A stretch of DNA of 64,000 bases from Salmonirosea aquatica (GTDB taxonomy: Bacteria; Bacteroidota; Bacteroidia; Cytophagales; Spirosomataceae): NCBI RefSeq assembly GCF_009296315.1, contig NZ_WHLY01000002.1, forward strand, positions 372,001 through 436,000. Direction: 5' to 3'. Below are positions 27,563-35,016 of the stretch, in pieces; within the stretch, counting starts at the first letter, position 1; each line of letters starts with the position of its first letter. Below the pieces are notes generated by a model. It was not told where the DNA came from. It did no database searches and saw only the letters and a list, made by a program, of their open reading frames with translations. The position numbers and the translations under genes are program-made.

Positions 27563-27877
27563 CTAGCTCTTATCCGCAATGCCACACCTGCCTCCGCTCC
27601 GGTATATAATTAAAAAACCAAAATTATCGGATTCGCAAACAGTATGGGGTCGACCTGTTGCATTAAAAATTGTAAATATCAAGTGCACGATTTTTCCATT
27701 GGGATCTCGCTTTATAACCTTGATTTCTATTTTGTCTTTAAACCATTTTGCGGCTTCTTGTTCAGCTTCCTTAATTTGTTTGTCCGTAAAATCGGGCGTG
27801 ACTTTAATTTCATCGGCAATGAAGCTAAAACTGAATACCGAAAATGCGATCACCAGGAAGATGCTCTTAAGTTTCAT
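27563..27877 (-). CDS. small secreted protein of unknown function
   Basis: A 104-residue protein starting with a signal peptide (MKLKSIFLVIAFSVFSFSF). An in-frame ATG at 27904 would put nine polar residues before it. The mature part has a helical Lys/Glu-rich stretch (DKQIKEAEQEAAKWFKDK) and then a beta-rich half with two cysteines (HTVCESDN and GGRCG) that could pair. I do not recognise a family. GC is lower than in the neighbours. The stop codon abuts the DUF4126 stop. Confidence 0.6.
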   Translation of the reverse strand: MKLKSIFLVIAFSVFSFSFIADEIKVTPDFTDKQIKEAEQEAAKWFKDKIEIKVIKRDPNGKIVHLIFTIFNATGRPHTVCESDNFGFLIIYRSGGRCGIADKS

Positions 27878-27956
27878 TGCCTGTGGATTTAAGTTAGTTT
27901 TCATAAAACAAGGTAATACTAACCTTGCTATTTGAAAAGATCATTTTCAAAAAACG

Positions 27957-28871
27957 ATGACCGAGCGTATCCCCATTCACCAACTTCCTTCCGATGAAGC
28001 TTCCGTCCCGGCGCTGAAGATTTTTCGCTTCAAAAATAGTCCCCCGGAAGAAGCAGAGAGCGCTTCTTCCCTACCCATCACGCCTCTGCCCACCAATGCG
28101 CCGCACCGGCATACCTACTACGAAATTCTGTTCATTGAAGAAGGGCAGGGATTTCATGAAATCGATTTCCGCACCTACCCCATCCAGGGTGCTGGGATGC
28201 ATTTTCTGATGCCCGGACAGGTACACCTCCTCCACTTTACGAGTTCCTGCGCGGGCTACATCGTAGCTTTTTCCGAAGACTTTTACGCGTTTTATAACCC
28301 TGAAAGTCAGAGCCTGGCGAATTATGCCTTTTTCCGATCTACCCAACGGCATCCGGTGCTGGCCCTGGAACCCCATGAACGTACCTATTTTCATAACCTG
28401 TTAGAAAATATGGTGACCGATCATCTTACTTCCGATGCCGGCAATGCTATGACCGGAAAGTACCTCGGGCTATTGTTGCAAAAGTGCAGCCTCCTCGCCC
28501 GTAAATACGAGGCGGAACAGCCCACCACTTTTGCTACGCCCGATCTGGTCCGGCGTTTTCAGGAACTGGTGGATAAGTATTTTCGCGAACAGCACGCCGT
28601 ACAGCACTACGCGGAGGTACTTCAGGTTTCGCCAGACTACCTGAGCAAATCCATCAAGAAGCACTTGGGCGTGGCGGCAAGCGACCATATCCAGACCAAG
28701 CTCCTGCTGGAAGCGAAGCGCCTGCTGGTCTTTACCTCTATGAGCAGTAAGGAAATTACCTACGCGCTGCATATCGAAGACCCCTCCTACTTCGGTCGGC
28801 TTTTCAAGCGCAAAACCGGACTTACCCCTAACGAATACCGGGCCTCGGTACGGAAAAGTGCCATACTTTGA
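27957..28871 (+). CDS. AraC-family transcriptional regulator
   Basis: A 304-residue regulator with an N-terminal cupin-like sensing half (HRHTYYEILFIEEGQGFHEID, shown in part) and a C-terminal double helix-turn-helix (AEVLQVSPDYLSKSIKKHLG and SSKEITYALHIEDPSYFGRLFKRKTG, shown in part) ending with the typical P-x-x-Y-R. It directly precedes the sugar-catabolic genes at 29.1-35.0 kb and is the probable regulator of their promoter at 28884-28914. Confidence 0.9.
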   Translation: MTERIPIHQLPSDEASVPALKIFRFKNSPPEEAESASSLPITPLPTNAPHRHTYYEILFIEEGQGFHEIDFRTYPIQGAGMHFLMPGQVHLLHFTSSCAGYIVAFSEDFYAFYNPESQSLANYAFFRSTQRHPVLALEPHERTYFHNLLENMVTDHLTSDAGNAMTGKYLGLLLQKCSLLARKYEAEQPTTFATPDLVRRFQELVDKYFREQHAVQHYAEVLQVSPDYLSKSIKKHLGVAASDHIQTKLLLEAKRLLVFTSMSSKEITYALHIEDPSYFGRLFKRKTGLTPNEYRASVRKSAIL

Positions 28872-28883
28872 CACGTTTGTACC

Positions 28884-28914
28884 TTGATGGCGTTTTTTTG
28901 CAGTTCTATCTTTG
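28884..28914 (+). promoter_or_regulatory. promoter of the sugar-catabolic operon
   Basis: The -33 TTG (28884-28886) and the -7 TATCTTTG (28907-28914) are 20 nt apart, matching the Bacteroidota consensus. Transcription near 28921 would give a leader of about 205 nt containing an imperfect inverted repeat. Confidence 0.6.
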
Positions 28915-28961
28915 TTCCGTCCTAAACTGTTAGCCTGAAAACTACCAGTTACCAAGCTGAC

Positions 28962-29086
28962 GGCTATTGGCTGTTCGCTATTAGCCTTTTTCAGCTTCAA
29001 AGAAAGGTTCGTTTTAAAGGTTATGCCAGGTTCAGTCAAAACTTATCCATAAAAACTATTTTGCCAACAGCTATCAGCTAATGGCC
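28962..29086 (+). repeat. imperfect inverted repeat in the operon leader
   Basis: GGCTATTGGCTGTT (28962-28975) is roughly complementary to AACAGCTATCAGCTAATGG (29066-29084), about 10 of 13 bases at the core. The word AGCTATCAGCTAATGGC recurs with two changes at 31464-31480. It lies in the leader of the glycoside hydrolase gene. Confidence 0.45.
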
Positions 29087-29125
29087 ATTCTCTTCAAAAC
29101 TTCTACCCAGGAATCAATCGCACTT

Positions 29126-30505
29126 ATGAAAATTAAAAATAACCTGACCGCTGCGGACTTGCAACCCAAACTTGACCGTCTGTGGCAGTTATCAGGAGAG
29201 AAAATCAACCTGCTCAACGCGCAGTACGACCCTGCCAAGGGCTCACCCGTATTTACCGTCAGGGGTGAGTACACGACACGTGGCTGGACTGAATGGACCG
29301 AAGGTTTTCGCTATGGAGCCGAGGTACTTCAGTATGACGCCACGGGCGACGAGCAGTTTCTAACGGCCGCCAAAGCCCATACGGTACAGCAAATGGCCTC
29401 GCACGTGGGACACTTCGGAGTACACGACCACGGTTTCAACAACGTAAGTACCTATGGCAATTTGGTACGCCTGATGAACGAAGGCCGGATCGCGGAACAG
29501 GAATGGGAACGTAATTTCTACGAGATAGCGCTGAAAATTTCCGGGGCGGTACAGGCCAAACGTTGGACGCCCATTAAAGACGGGGGGTACATCTATTCAT
29601 TCAATGGCCCGCATTCGTTATTTGTAGATACCATCCGCTCGGTACGCGCTTTGATGGTTTCGCATTTGTTGGGCCATAGTTTGATGGGCGAGAACGACCT
29701 GAAAACCAGCCTTCTGGAACGCGGCGTGATGCATGCCTTAGCTACGGCCAAATACGCGCTGTATTACGGCGAAGGTCGTGACACGTACGACGTATGGGGT
29801 CGCGCCGCACATGAGTCTGTTTTCAACGTCAACGACGGCAACTACCGCTGTCCGAATACTCAGCAGGGCTTTTCGGGCTTCACCACCTGGACGCGCGGCC
29901 TGGCCTGGGCGATGGTAGGTTTTCCTGAACAACTCGAAACCCTGGCCTACTTTACCGATGAAGAATTAGCTCCGTTTGGTGGACGCGAGGCCGTAGAAGC
30001 GATCTACCTCAAAGCTGCCCGCGCTACCTGCGATTTCTTCATTGACAACACCGCTGCCGATGGTATTCCTTACTGGGATACGGGCGCACCACAGCTCTAT
30101 AAACTGGGTGCTTATACCGAAGAGAAATCGAACCCATATAATCCCTACGAACCCATTGATAGTTCAGCGGCCGCTATCGGCGCGCAGGGTTTATTGCGAT
30201 TGGGCAAATACCTCAGCGATAAAGGTCGAACCGACGAAGGTAACCGCTATTGGCAGGCCGGACTTACGTCGCTGGACACGCTGTTCGACGAACCCTACCT
30301 ATCCACTGATCCGCAACATCAGGGCCTGATCCTGCACTCGGTATACCATCAGCCCAATGGCTGGGACTACATTCCTGAAGGACAGCAGGTACCCTGCGGC
30401 GAGTCGAGCATGTGGGGCGATTACCACGCCCGGGAGGTAGCCCTATATATCCAGCGGATTATCAAAGACCAACCGTATTATTCGTATTTGGGGGCAGTAA
30501 AGTAG
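29126..30505 (+). CDS. glycoside hydrolase, GH88-like six-hairpin fold (unsaturated glucuronyl hydrolase type)
   Basis: A 459-residue cytoplasmic enzyme without a signal peptide. The ATG at 29126 is preferred over one at 29081, which would add a 15-residue leader. Helical-hairpin features of the (alpha/alpha)6 barrel are seen: HVGHFGVHDHGFNN, FSGFTTWTRGLAWAM, YWDTGAPQ and SSAAAIGAQGLLRL. GH88 enzymes hydrate unsaturated uronic sugars released by lyases; the exact substrate here is not known. It is the first gene of the operon with an epimerase, a dehydrogenase, an SDR and an MFS permease. Confidence 0.75.
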   Translation: MKIKNNLTAADLQPKLDRLWQLSGEKINLLNAQYDPAKGSPVFTVRGEYTTRGWTEWTEGFRYGAEVLQYDATGDEQFLTAAKAHTVQQMASHVGHFGVHDHGFNNVSTYGNLVRLMNEGRIAEQEWERNFYEIALKISGAVQAKRWTPIKDGGYIYSFNGPHSLFVDTIRSVRALMVSHLLGHSLMGENDLKTSLLERGVMHALATAKYALYYGEGRDTYDVWGRAAHESVFNVNDGNYRCPNTQQGFSGFTTWTRGLAWAMVGFPEQLETLAYFTDEELAPFGGREAVEAIYLKAARATCDFFIDNTAADGIPYWDTGAPQLYKLGAYTEEKSNPYNPYEPIDSSAAAIGAQGLLRLGKYLSDKGRTDEGNRYWQAGLTSLDTLFDEPYLSTDPQHQGLILHSVYHQPNGWDYIPEGQQVPCGESSMWGDYHAREVALYIQRIIKDQPYYSYLGAVK

Positions 30506-30559
30506 GTAGGTTAGCTCTCAACCTAAAACCTTTCTGCCTCATACTTTAACAACCTAGAA

Positions 30560-31375
30560 ATGAACCTCGACCGCTGCTGCATCCATACCATTACCACCAA
30601 ACCCTGGACTCTGGCCGAGTCAGTAGAACACTACGCCGCGGCGGGAGTAAAAGGCATTAGTGTGTGGCAAAATGCCGTGGAAGGCATGACTCACGCCCAG
30701 GCGGGTGACCTCATTCGCCGGAACGGGCTGGATGTGGTATCTTACGTACGGGGCGGATTTTATCCCCACACAAGTGCTGCTGAACGCGCCAAAGCCATCG
30801 ACCATAACAAAAAACTAATCGAGGAAGCCGCCGCGCTGGGTGCACCGCTCATCGTGTTGGTGTGTGGCGCCTCGCCCGACCAACCGCTGGAAGTGTCGCG
30901 TCAACAAATCCGGGAAGGCATCGAAGCTACCCTACCCCTGGCCGAGCAAATGGGCGTCAAACTGGCCATCGAACCCCTGCACCCAATGTACGCTGCCGAC
31001 CGCTCGGCTATCAACTCCCTTGCTCAGGCCAATGAAATGGCCGAGGCCATCGGTTCTGCGCAGGTAGGTATTGCCGTAGATGTGTACCACGTCTGGTGGG
31101 AACCCAATCTGGAAGCCGAAATCAAGCGCTGCGGAACCCATGGCAATCTGCTGGCCTACCACGTCTGCGACTGGAAAGTCAATACCGTGGATATGCTCAA
31201 CGATCGGGGCCTCATGGGCGAAGGCTGCATCGATGTAAAGAAAATCAGTAGCTGGGTGGATCAAACCGGCTTTGATGGCTATGTGGAAGTCGAGATTTTC
31301 TCCAATATCCACTGGGCTACCGACCAGCACGAGTTTCTGGGCAAGATCGTTCAGGCGTTTGAAGAAAGAGTCTAG
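30560..31375 (+). CDS. sugar phosphate isomerase/epimerase, TIM barrel
   Basis: A 271-residue xylose isomerase-like TIM-barrel protein (AP endonuclease 2 superfamily). Metal ligands are probably the Glu of KLAIEPLHPMY, the Asp and His of GIAVDVYHVWWEPN, the His of AYHVCDW, and the Glu of GYVEVEIFS. It has no signal peptide, unlike the paralogue at 41.4 kb. It lies 54 bp after the glycoside hydrolase, so its substrate is likely a sugar released by that enzyme (inference). Confidence 0.83.
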   Translation: MNLDRCCIHTITTKPWTLAESVEHYAAAGVKGISVWQNAVEGMTHAQAGDLIRRNGLDVVSYVRGGFYPHTSAAERAKAIDHNKKLIEEAAALGAPLIVLVCGASPDQPLEVSRQQIREGIEATLPLAEQMGVKLAIEPLHPMYAADRSAINSLAQANEMAEAIGSAQVGIAVDVYHVWWEPNLEAEIKRCGTHGNLLAYHVCDWKVNTVDMLNDRGLMGEGCIDVKKISSWVDQTGFDGYVEVEIFSNIHWATDQHEFLGKIVQAFEERV

Positions 31376-31385
31376 GGAGCTTATT

Positions 31386-31480
31386 GCTAATGGCCGATGG
31401 CTACTGTCTTTTAAGTTTTTGCTCCAAATATTTTGACATATCATAATTTGAAAACCATAAACAAGCTATCAGCCAATAGC
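31386..31480 (+). repeat. imperfect inverted repeat between epimerase and oxidoreductase genes
   Basis: GCTAATGGCCGATGGCT (31386-31402) and AGCTATCAGCCAATAGC (31464-31480) are complementary at 14 of 17 positions. The loop is AT-rich. The arms share words with the repeat at 28962-29086. Confidence 0.5.
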
Positions 31481-31512
31481 TAGCAGTTTACTACAAACCT
31501 CCAAAACAATCC

Positions 31513-32658
31513 ATGACAACACATACCATCGGAATTATCATGAACGGCGTTACGGGCCGTATGGGTACCAACCAGCACTTGTTGCGGTCCATTGCCGCCA
31601 TTCGCCAGCAGGGCGGGGTGAAACTGTCGGCCGACGAGGTCATCATGCCCGACCCCATTCTGGTCGGTCGCAACGAGGCCAAACTGAAAGATTTGTGCGA
31701 GCGCTCAGGCGTGGACAAGTACACCACCGATCTGGATTCGGTCATGAGTGATCCGCAGTATCAGGTTTATTTCGACGCTCAGGTGACGGGTCGCCGGGCG
31801 ACGGCCGTCAAGAAGGCCATCGAAGCCGGCAAGCACATTTACTGCGAGAAGCCGACGGGCACCTCCGTCGCCGAAGCGATGGAACTCTATGAATTGGCCG
31901 AAAAAGCCGGTATCAAGCATGGCGTGGTGCAGGACAAACTATGGCTGCCCGGCATGCTGAAGCTGAAACGCCTGATGGAAAATGATTTCTTCGGCGAAAT
32001 TCTGTCGGTGCGCGGTGAATTTGGCTACTGGGTTTTTGAAGGTCATAGCGTACCGGCCCAGCGTCCATCCTGGAACTACCGCAAGGAAGACGACGGAGGC
32101 ATCATCGTGGACATGCTCTGTCACTGGCGCTACGTGCTGGACAATCTGTTTGGCAACGTAAAATCCGTTTCGTGCCTGGGTGCTACCCACATTGCCGAGC
32201 GCATCGACGAGCAGGGCAATCCCTATAAATGTACCGCCGACGACGCCTGCTACGCCACTTTTGAACTGGAAGGCGGCGTGATCGCACAATTCAATTCTTC
32301 CTGGACTACCCGCGTCCGACGCGACGATTTGCTTACCTTGCACGTGGATGGTACCAAAGGCTCGGCCGTAGCCGGTCTGCGCGAGTGCGTGACGCAGCAC
32401 TATGGCAACACGCCTAAGCCCGTCTGGAACCCCGACATCAAACAACCGATTGATTTCTTCGATGGATGGTCCAAGGTACCTGAGCAGGAAGTATTCGACA
32501 ATGCTTTCAAAGCGCAATGGGAGCTTTTCCTGAAACATATCGTGAAGGACACGCCATTCCCCTGGGGATTGAAGGAAGGTGCCAAAGGCGTTCAACTCGC
32601 CGAACTGGGCATCGAAAGCTGGGAAAAGCGGTGCTGGGTGGATGTGGAGGCATTGTAG
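31513..32658 (+). CDS. Gfo/Idh/MocA family NAD(P)-dependent oxidoreductase
   Basis: A 381-residue sugar or inositol dehydrogenase-like protein. The N-terminal Rossmann fold is unusual ([16 protein letters not shown] replaces the common GxGxxG), while HIYCEKPTG, carrying the catalytic EKP lysine, is standard. The C-terminal domain includes [26 protein letters not shown] (shown in part), with a likely active-site His. It probably oxidises the sugar processed by the hydrolase and epimerase upstream. Confidence 0.85.
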   Translation: MTTHTIGIIMNGVTGRMGTNQHLLRSIAAIRQQGGVKLSADEVIMPDPILVGRNEAKLKDLCERSGVDKYTTDLDSVMSDPQYQVYFDAQVTGRRATAVKKAIEAGKHIYCEKPTGTSVAEAMELYELAEKAGIKHGVVQDKLWLPGMLKLKRLMENDFFGEILSVRGEFGYWVFEGHSVPAQRPSWNYRKEDDGGIIVDMLCHWRYVLDNLFGNVKSVSCLGATHIAERIDEQGNPYKCTADDACYATFELEGGVIAQFNSSWTTRVRRDDLLTLHVDGTKGSAVAGLRECVTQHYGNTPKPVWNPDIKQPIDFFDGWSKVPEQEVFDNAFKAQWELFLKHIVKDTPFPWGLKEGAKGVQLAELGIESWEKRCWVDVEAL

Positions 32659-32663
32659 TATTG

Positions 32664-32824
32664 AAGTACAGGAGTACAAAAGTTCAGAAGTACAAAAGTA
32701 TTTTTAGCTGACTAGTGAAAAAGTACGGGAGTACCCGGTACAGAAGTATTTCCAGATGATTCCGAACTTTGGCACTGAGGTACTTTTTACTTCTGTACTA
32801 AGCCTCTTCTGTACTCCTGTACTT
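32664..32824 (+). repeat. inverted and direct repeats of AGTACAGGAGTACA-type words
   Basis: AAGTACAGGAGTACA (32664-32678) is perfectly complementary to TGTACTCCTGTACTT (32810-32824). Further copies of AGTACAAAAGT, AGAAGTAC and TTCTGTACT fill the 195-bp spacer between the oxidoreductase and SDR genes. It could fold as a long hairpin in the operon transcript. Confidence 0.6.
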
Positions 32825-32853
32825 TTCCGCTTTCGTACTAAAAAACTAAAAAC

Positions 32854-33621
32854 ATGAAAACAGCACTCATTACTGGAGGAAGCCGGGGCATCGGTCTGGG
32901 TATTGCACAATGCCTGGCCCGCGAGGGATATAATCTGGCCATCAATGGGGTACGTCCCGAAGAGGCCGTGCAGGAAACGCTGAACGACCTGCGGGAACTC
33001 GGTACCGAAGTGATCTATTGCCAGGGTAGCATTGCCTCCGCCGACGACCGGGCCCGCATTGTGCATGAAGTCTATAAAAAATGGGGTACCCTCCATGTGC
33101 TGGTCAACAACGCGGGCATCGCGCCTAAACAGCGCCTCGACCTACTGGATACCACGCCTGAAAGTTTCCGCGACTTGCTGGACACCAACCTGGAAGGCCC
33201 CTTTTTCCTGACCCAGGCTATTGCTAACCGCATGGCAAGCGCCAAAGAAGCCGACGCTGGCTTTCAGGGTACCATCGTCTTTGTCACGTCCATATCCGCG
33301 ACGGTCGCCAGTATCAATCGGGGTGAGTATTGTATTTCCAAAGCTGGGCTGGCCATGACTGCTGCGCTGTTTGCCGTTAAAATGGCTGAGTACGGCATTC
33401 CGGTGTATGAAGTACGTCCTGGTGTGATCGCCACCGATATGACGTCTAAAGTCCAGTCGAAATACGATCAGCTGTTCGATGGCGGTATGGCGCTGCAACC
33501 CCGCTGGGGTACCCCCGACGACGTGGGCAAAGCCGTAGCTTCGCTCGTGCGCGGCGATTTCCCCTACTCCACCGGACAGGTAATTCACGTGGACGGCGGT
33601 ATGTTGATTGACAGACTTTAA
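32854..33621 (+). CDS. short-chain dehydrogenase/reductase
   Basis: A 255-residue NAD(P)-dependent SDR. It has the cofactor motif TGGSRGIGLGIA (7-18), NNAGI, the catalytic Tyr-x3-Lys in YCISK with an upstream Ser, and PG at the usual place. It resembles FabG-like enzymes of sugar operons rather than fatty-acid FabG, judging by its context. It probably interconverts a keto and a hydroxy sugar in the same pathway. Confidence 0.87.
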   Translation: MKTALITGGSRGIGLGIAQCLAREGYNLAINGVRPEEAVQETLNDLRELGTEVIYCQGSIASADDRARIVHEVYKKWGTLHVLVNNAGIAPKQRLDLLDTTPESFRDLLDTNLEGPFFLTQAIANRMASAKEADAGFQGTIVFVTSISATVASINRGEYCISKAGLAMTAALFAVKMAEYGIPVYEVRPGVIATDMTSKVQSKYDQLFDGGMALQPRWGTPDDVGKAVASLVRGDFPYSTGQVIHVDGGMLIDRL

Positions 33622-33625
33622 TTAA

Positions 33626-33739
33626 TTGAAAGTTGAAGATGGAAAACGGAAAGTTCTTTCAGATTCATTTTTAATTGGCATATAACCCTGTTTCCATTTT
33701 TAACCGCCGGACGGTCCCGTTTCCATTTTCAACTTTCAA
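33626..33739 (+). repeat. near-perfect inverted repeat between SDR and MFS genes
   Basis: The arms 33626-33649 and 33717-33739 are complementary over about 23 nt with one mismatch and one bulged base. The left arm begins TTGAAAGTTGAA and the right arm ends TTCAACTTTCAA. The right arm ends 5 bp before the MFS start codon, so folding could affect its translation. Confidence 0.65.
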
Positions 33740-33743
33740 CTGA

Positions 33744-34993
33744 ATGAACGCTCAAGCGAAAAACCCTTCCGTCCTTTCCCAACTCCTTAAAATTCCCGTT
33801 CTCGTGGCGGCGCTGGGGTACCTGGTCGATATGTACGACCTGTTCCTGTTCAGCGTCGTACGGGTACCTAGCCTGAAAGAACTGGGCGTGACAGGCGACC
33901 AACTCCTGCCCGAAGGCATCACGCTTTTGAATATGCAGATGGCCGGGATGCTCATCGGGGGGTACTTTGGGGCGTTTTGGGCGATAAGCGCGGGCGTTTA
34001 TCCGTATTGTTCGGTTCCATCATCATGTACTCGCTGGCCAATATTGCCAACGGCTTCGTCAACAGTCTGGAAATGTACGCCGTGCTTCGGTTTATTGCGG
34101 GGGTAGGTCTGGCGGGCGAACTGGGCGCTGGCATTACACTCGTGACGGAGGTACTACCCAAAGAAATACGCGGCTACGGCACCACGCTGGTGGCTACCCT
34201 GGGCGTACTGGGAGCTATTCTAGCCTACTTCGTAGCGGACTTGTTCCAGTGGCGGGTTTCTTACTTCGTGGGCGGCGGACTGGGCCTGGCATTGCTCATC
34301 CTCCGGTTCAACGTCTTCGAATCAGGTATGTTCCAGCATCTGAAAGAAAAAGCCGTCAGCCGGGGCGATATTCTCAGCATTTTCACCAACGGTGCCCGGC
34401 TTCGTAAGTACCTCATGGCCATTTTGGTCGGTCTGCCGATCTGGTTTGTAGTCGGTATCCTCATTACCTTCTCTCCCGAATTTGCCGCTGCCAAAGGCAT
34501 CGAAGGTATCAATGCCGGCAAGGCCGTGATGCTGGCCTTCACGGGTCAAGTATTTGGGGATATTTTCAGTGGCTTATTCAGTCAGTACCTCAAAAGCCGC
34601 AAGCAGGTCATTGGGTTGTTTATCATCATGTCCGTCGTGATGATGGCCTTTTATCTGCTCCTGCCCGTTTCGGAGGCGTTTTCTTTCTACATGCTCTGTG
34701 CATTCCTGGGCTTCTGCAATGGTTATTGGACTTTGTTCATCACCATTGCGGCAGAGCTTTTTGGTACCAACATCCGCGCTACCGTCGCCACCACGATCCC
34801 CAACTTCGTGCGCGGGGCCACCATTCCTTTGGCTTCACTGTTTGTTTATCTCAAACCTACCTTCGGCGTGATCAACGCAGGACTGATTCTGGGGGTAGCT
34901 ACGGCCGCCATCGCCCTGCTTTCGCTGGCATTTCTGGAAGAGACTTTTACCAAGGATTTGGATTATCTGGAAGGGGAAGCGCCGGGGATTTGA
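33744..34993 (+). pseudogene. MFS sugar/acid permease with a one-base frameshift near 33970
   Basis: With one base restored this is a 416-residue, 12-helix major facilitator. The first frame runs to 34106 and contains helix 1 and 2 (LGYLVDMYDLFLFSVVR). The second, open through to 34993, starts GDKRGRLSVLFGSI, the classical MFS loop 2-3 motif. The break falls at TTTGGGG (33966-33972): one extra T or G gives Y-F-W-G or Y-F-G-G then V-L-G-D-K-R-G-R. The rest is intact, suggesting a recent mutation or a sequencing error. It probably imports the sugar used by the operon. Confidence 0.8.
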
Positions 34994-35016
34994 GGATAGC
35001 AGTACTTACTATTCGT

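Noticed and set aside
27360-30380. A GGTACC-free stretch as a second transferred island
   Set aside because: Its base composition and genes look native; a 3-kb gap alone is not strong enough.
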